DNA of 32,138 nt from Marinilabiliaceae bacterium (GTDB lineage Bacteria; Bacteroidota; Bacteroidia; Bacteroidales; Marinilabiliaceae). The notes beneath the pieces are model-generated. The model saw only the letters and a program-made list of their open reading frames with translations, did not search any database and was not told the origin of the DNA. A program made the translations under genes and the position numbers. This document shows positions 32,110 through 32,138 of the stretch, one piece after another; within the stretch, counting starts at the first letter, position 1; the number at the start of each line of letters is the position of its first letter. The stretch spans positions 1 to 32,138 of the forward strand of contig JAEINY010000051.1 of the NCBI GenBank assembly GCA_016342595.1, written 5' to 3'.

Positions 32110-32138
32110 AGAGTTAGAGATTTAGCACATTAGAGGAT
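32110..32138. repeat. Short TTAG-periodic repeat at window edge
   Basis: TTAG occurs at 32114, 32122 and 32130, an exact 8-bp spacing, directly after the wzy-like stop codon. This recalls the 8-bp-periodic flanks of the four-helix-bundle gene and may be the left arm of another passenger cassette beyond the edge. Three units are too few to be sure. Confidence 0.3.

Overview
This 32 kb window is a surface-polysaccharide biosynthesis and export locus from a low-GC Bacteroidota (Bacteroidetes) genome. Three things point to that phylum: S23-like four-helix-bundle and GxxExxY genes scattered among repeats, few convincing Shine-Dalgarno sites, and a promoter of the TAnnTTTG type. The order is not certain from sequence alone. 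Every credible gene reads on the + strand.

Layout. (1) 1-433: the 3' end of an APS kinase gene (cysC). (2) 434-955: a four-helix-bundle gene framed by 8-bp-periodic repeats. (3) 956-1798: wzm, the permease of an ABC polysaccharide exporter. (4) 1799-4213: a 2.4 kb accessory insertion holding an intact GxxExxY gene, a RhuM-Fic fusion gene, a GxxExxY 3' remnant, an element with arms but no ORF, a GxxExxY pseudogene and a perfectly periodic palindrome. (5) 4214-5482: wzt, whose ATPase half is GC-richer than its specificity half. (6) 5470-23729: a tightly packed run of cargo genes. These are an SGNH-like hydrolase, a sulfotransferase, an AsnB-type amidotransferase, many GT2, GT4 and GT61 glycosyltransferases, a glycosyltransferase-acyltransferase fusion, an aminotransferase/acetyltransferase pair, a methyltransferase and one poorly recognisable protein. 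(7) 23955-29291: after a 225-base gap with a candidate promoter, a five-gene overlapping module (WbqC family, membrane-tethered GT2, NeuD-like acyltransferase, WecE-type aminotransferase, large polytopic membrane protein). (8) 29536-30591: a CgeB-like glycosyltransferase. (9) 30763-32109: a Wzy-like polymerase candidate.

How it may work together. The glycosyltransferases would build a glycan carrying 4-amino-4,6-dideoxy sugars, with methyl, amide, acyl and possibly sulfate groups, for export by Wzm/Wzt. PAPS made by CysC could feed the sulfotransferase. The 23955-29291 module looks like a lipid-linked side-branch system: make an amino sugar, acylate it, load it on a polyprenyl phosphate, transfer it outside the membrane. 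This is inference. No initiating phosphoglycosyltransferase, NDP-sugar 4,6-dehydratase or Wzx flippase is visible.

The most unusual structure is the 1.8-4.2 kb insertion. A small PD-(D/E)XK-like ORF is bracketed to the base by short hairpins with 3-nt loops. Outside these lie inverted arms, each made of three 9-bp units. The window also holds versions of the element without an ORF, so it looks like a small mobile or domesticated element family.
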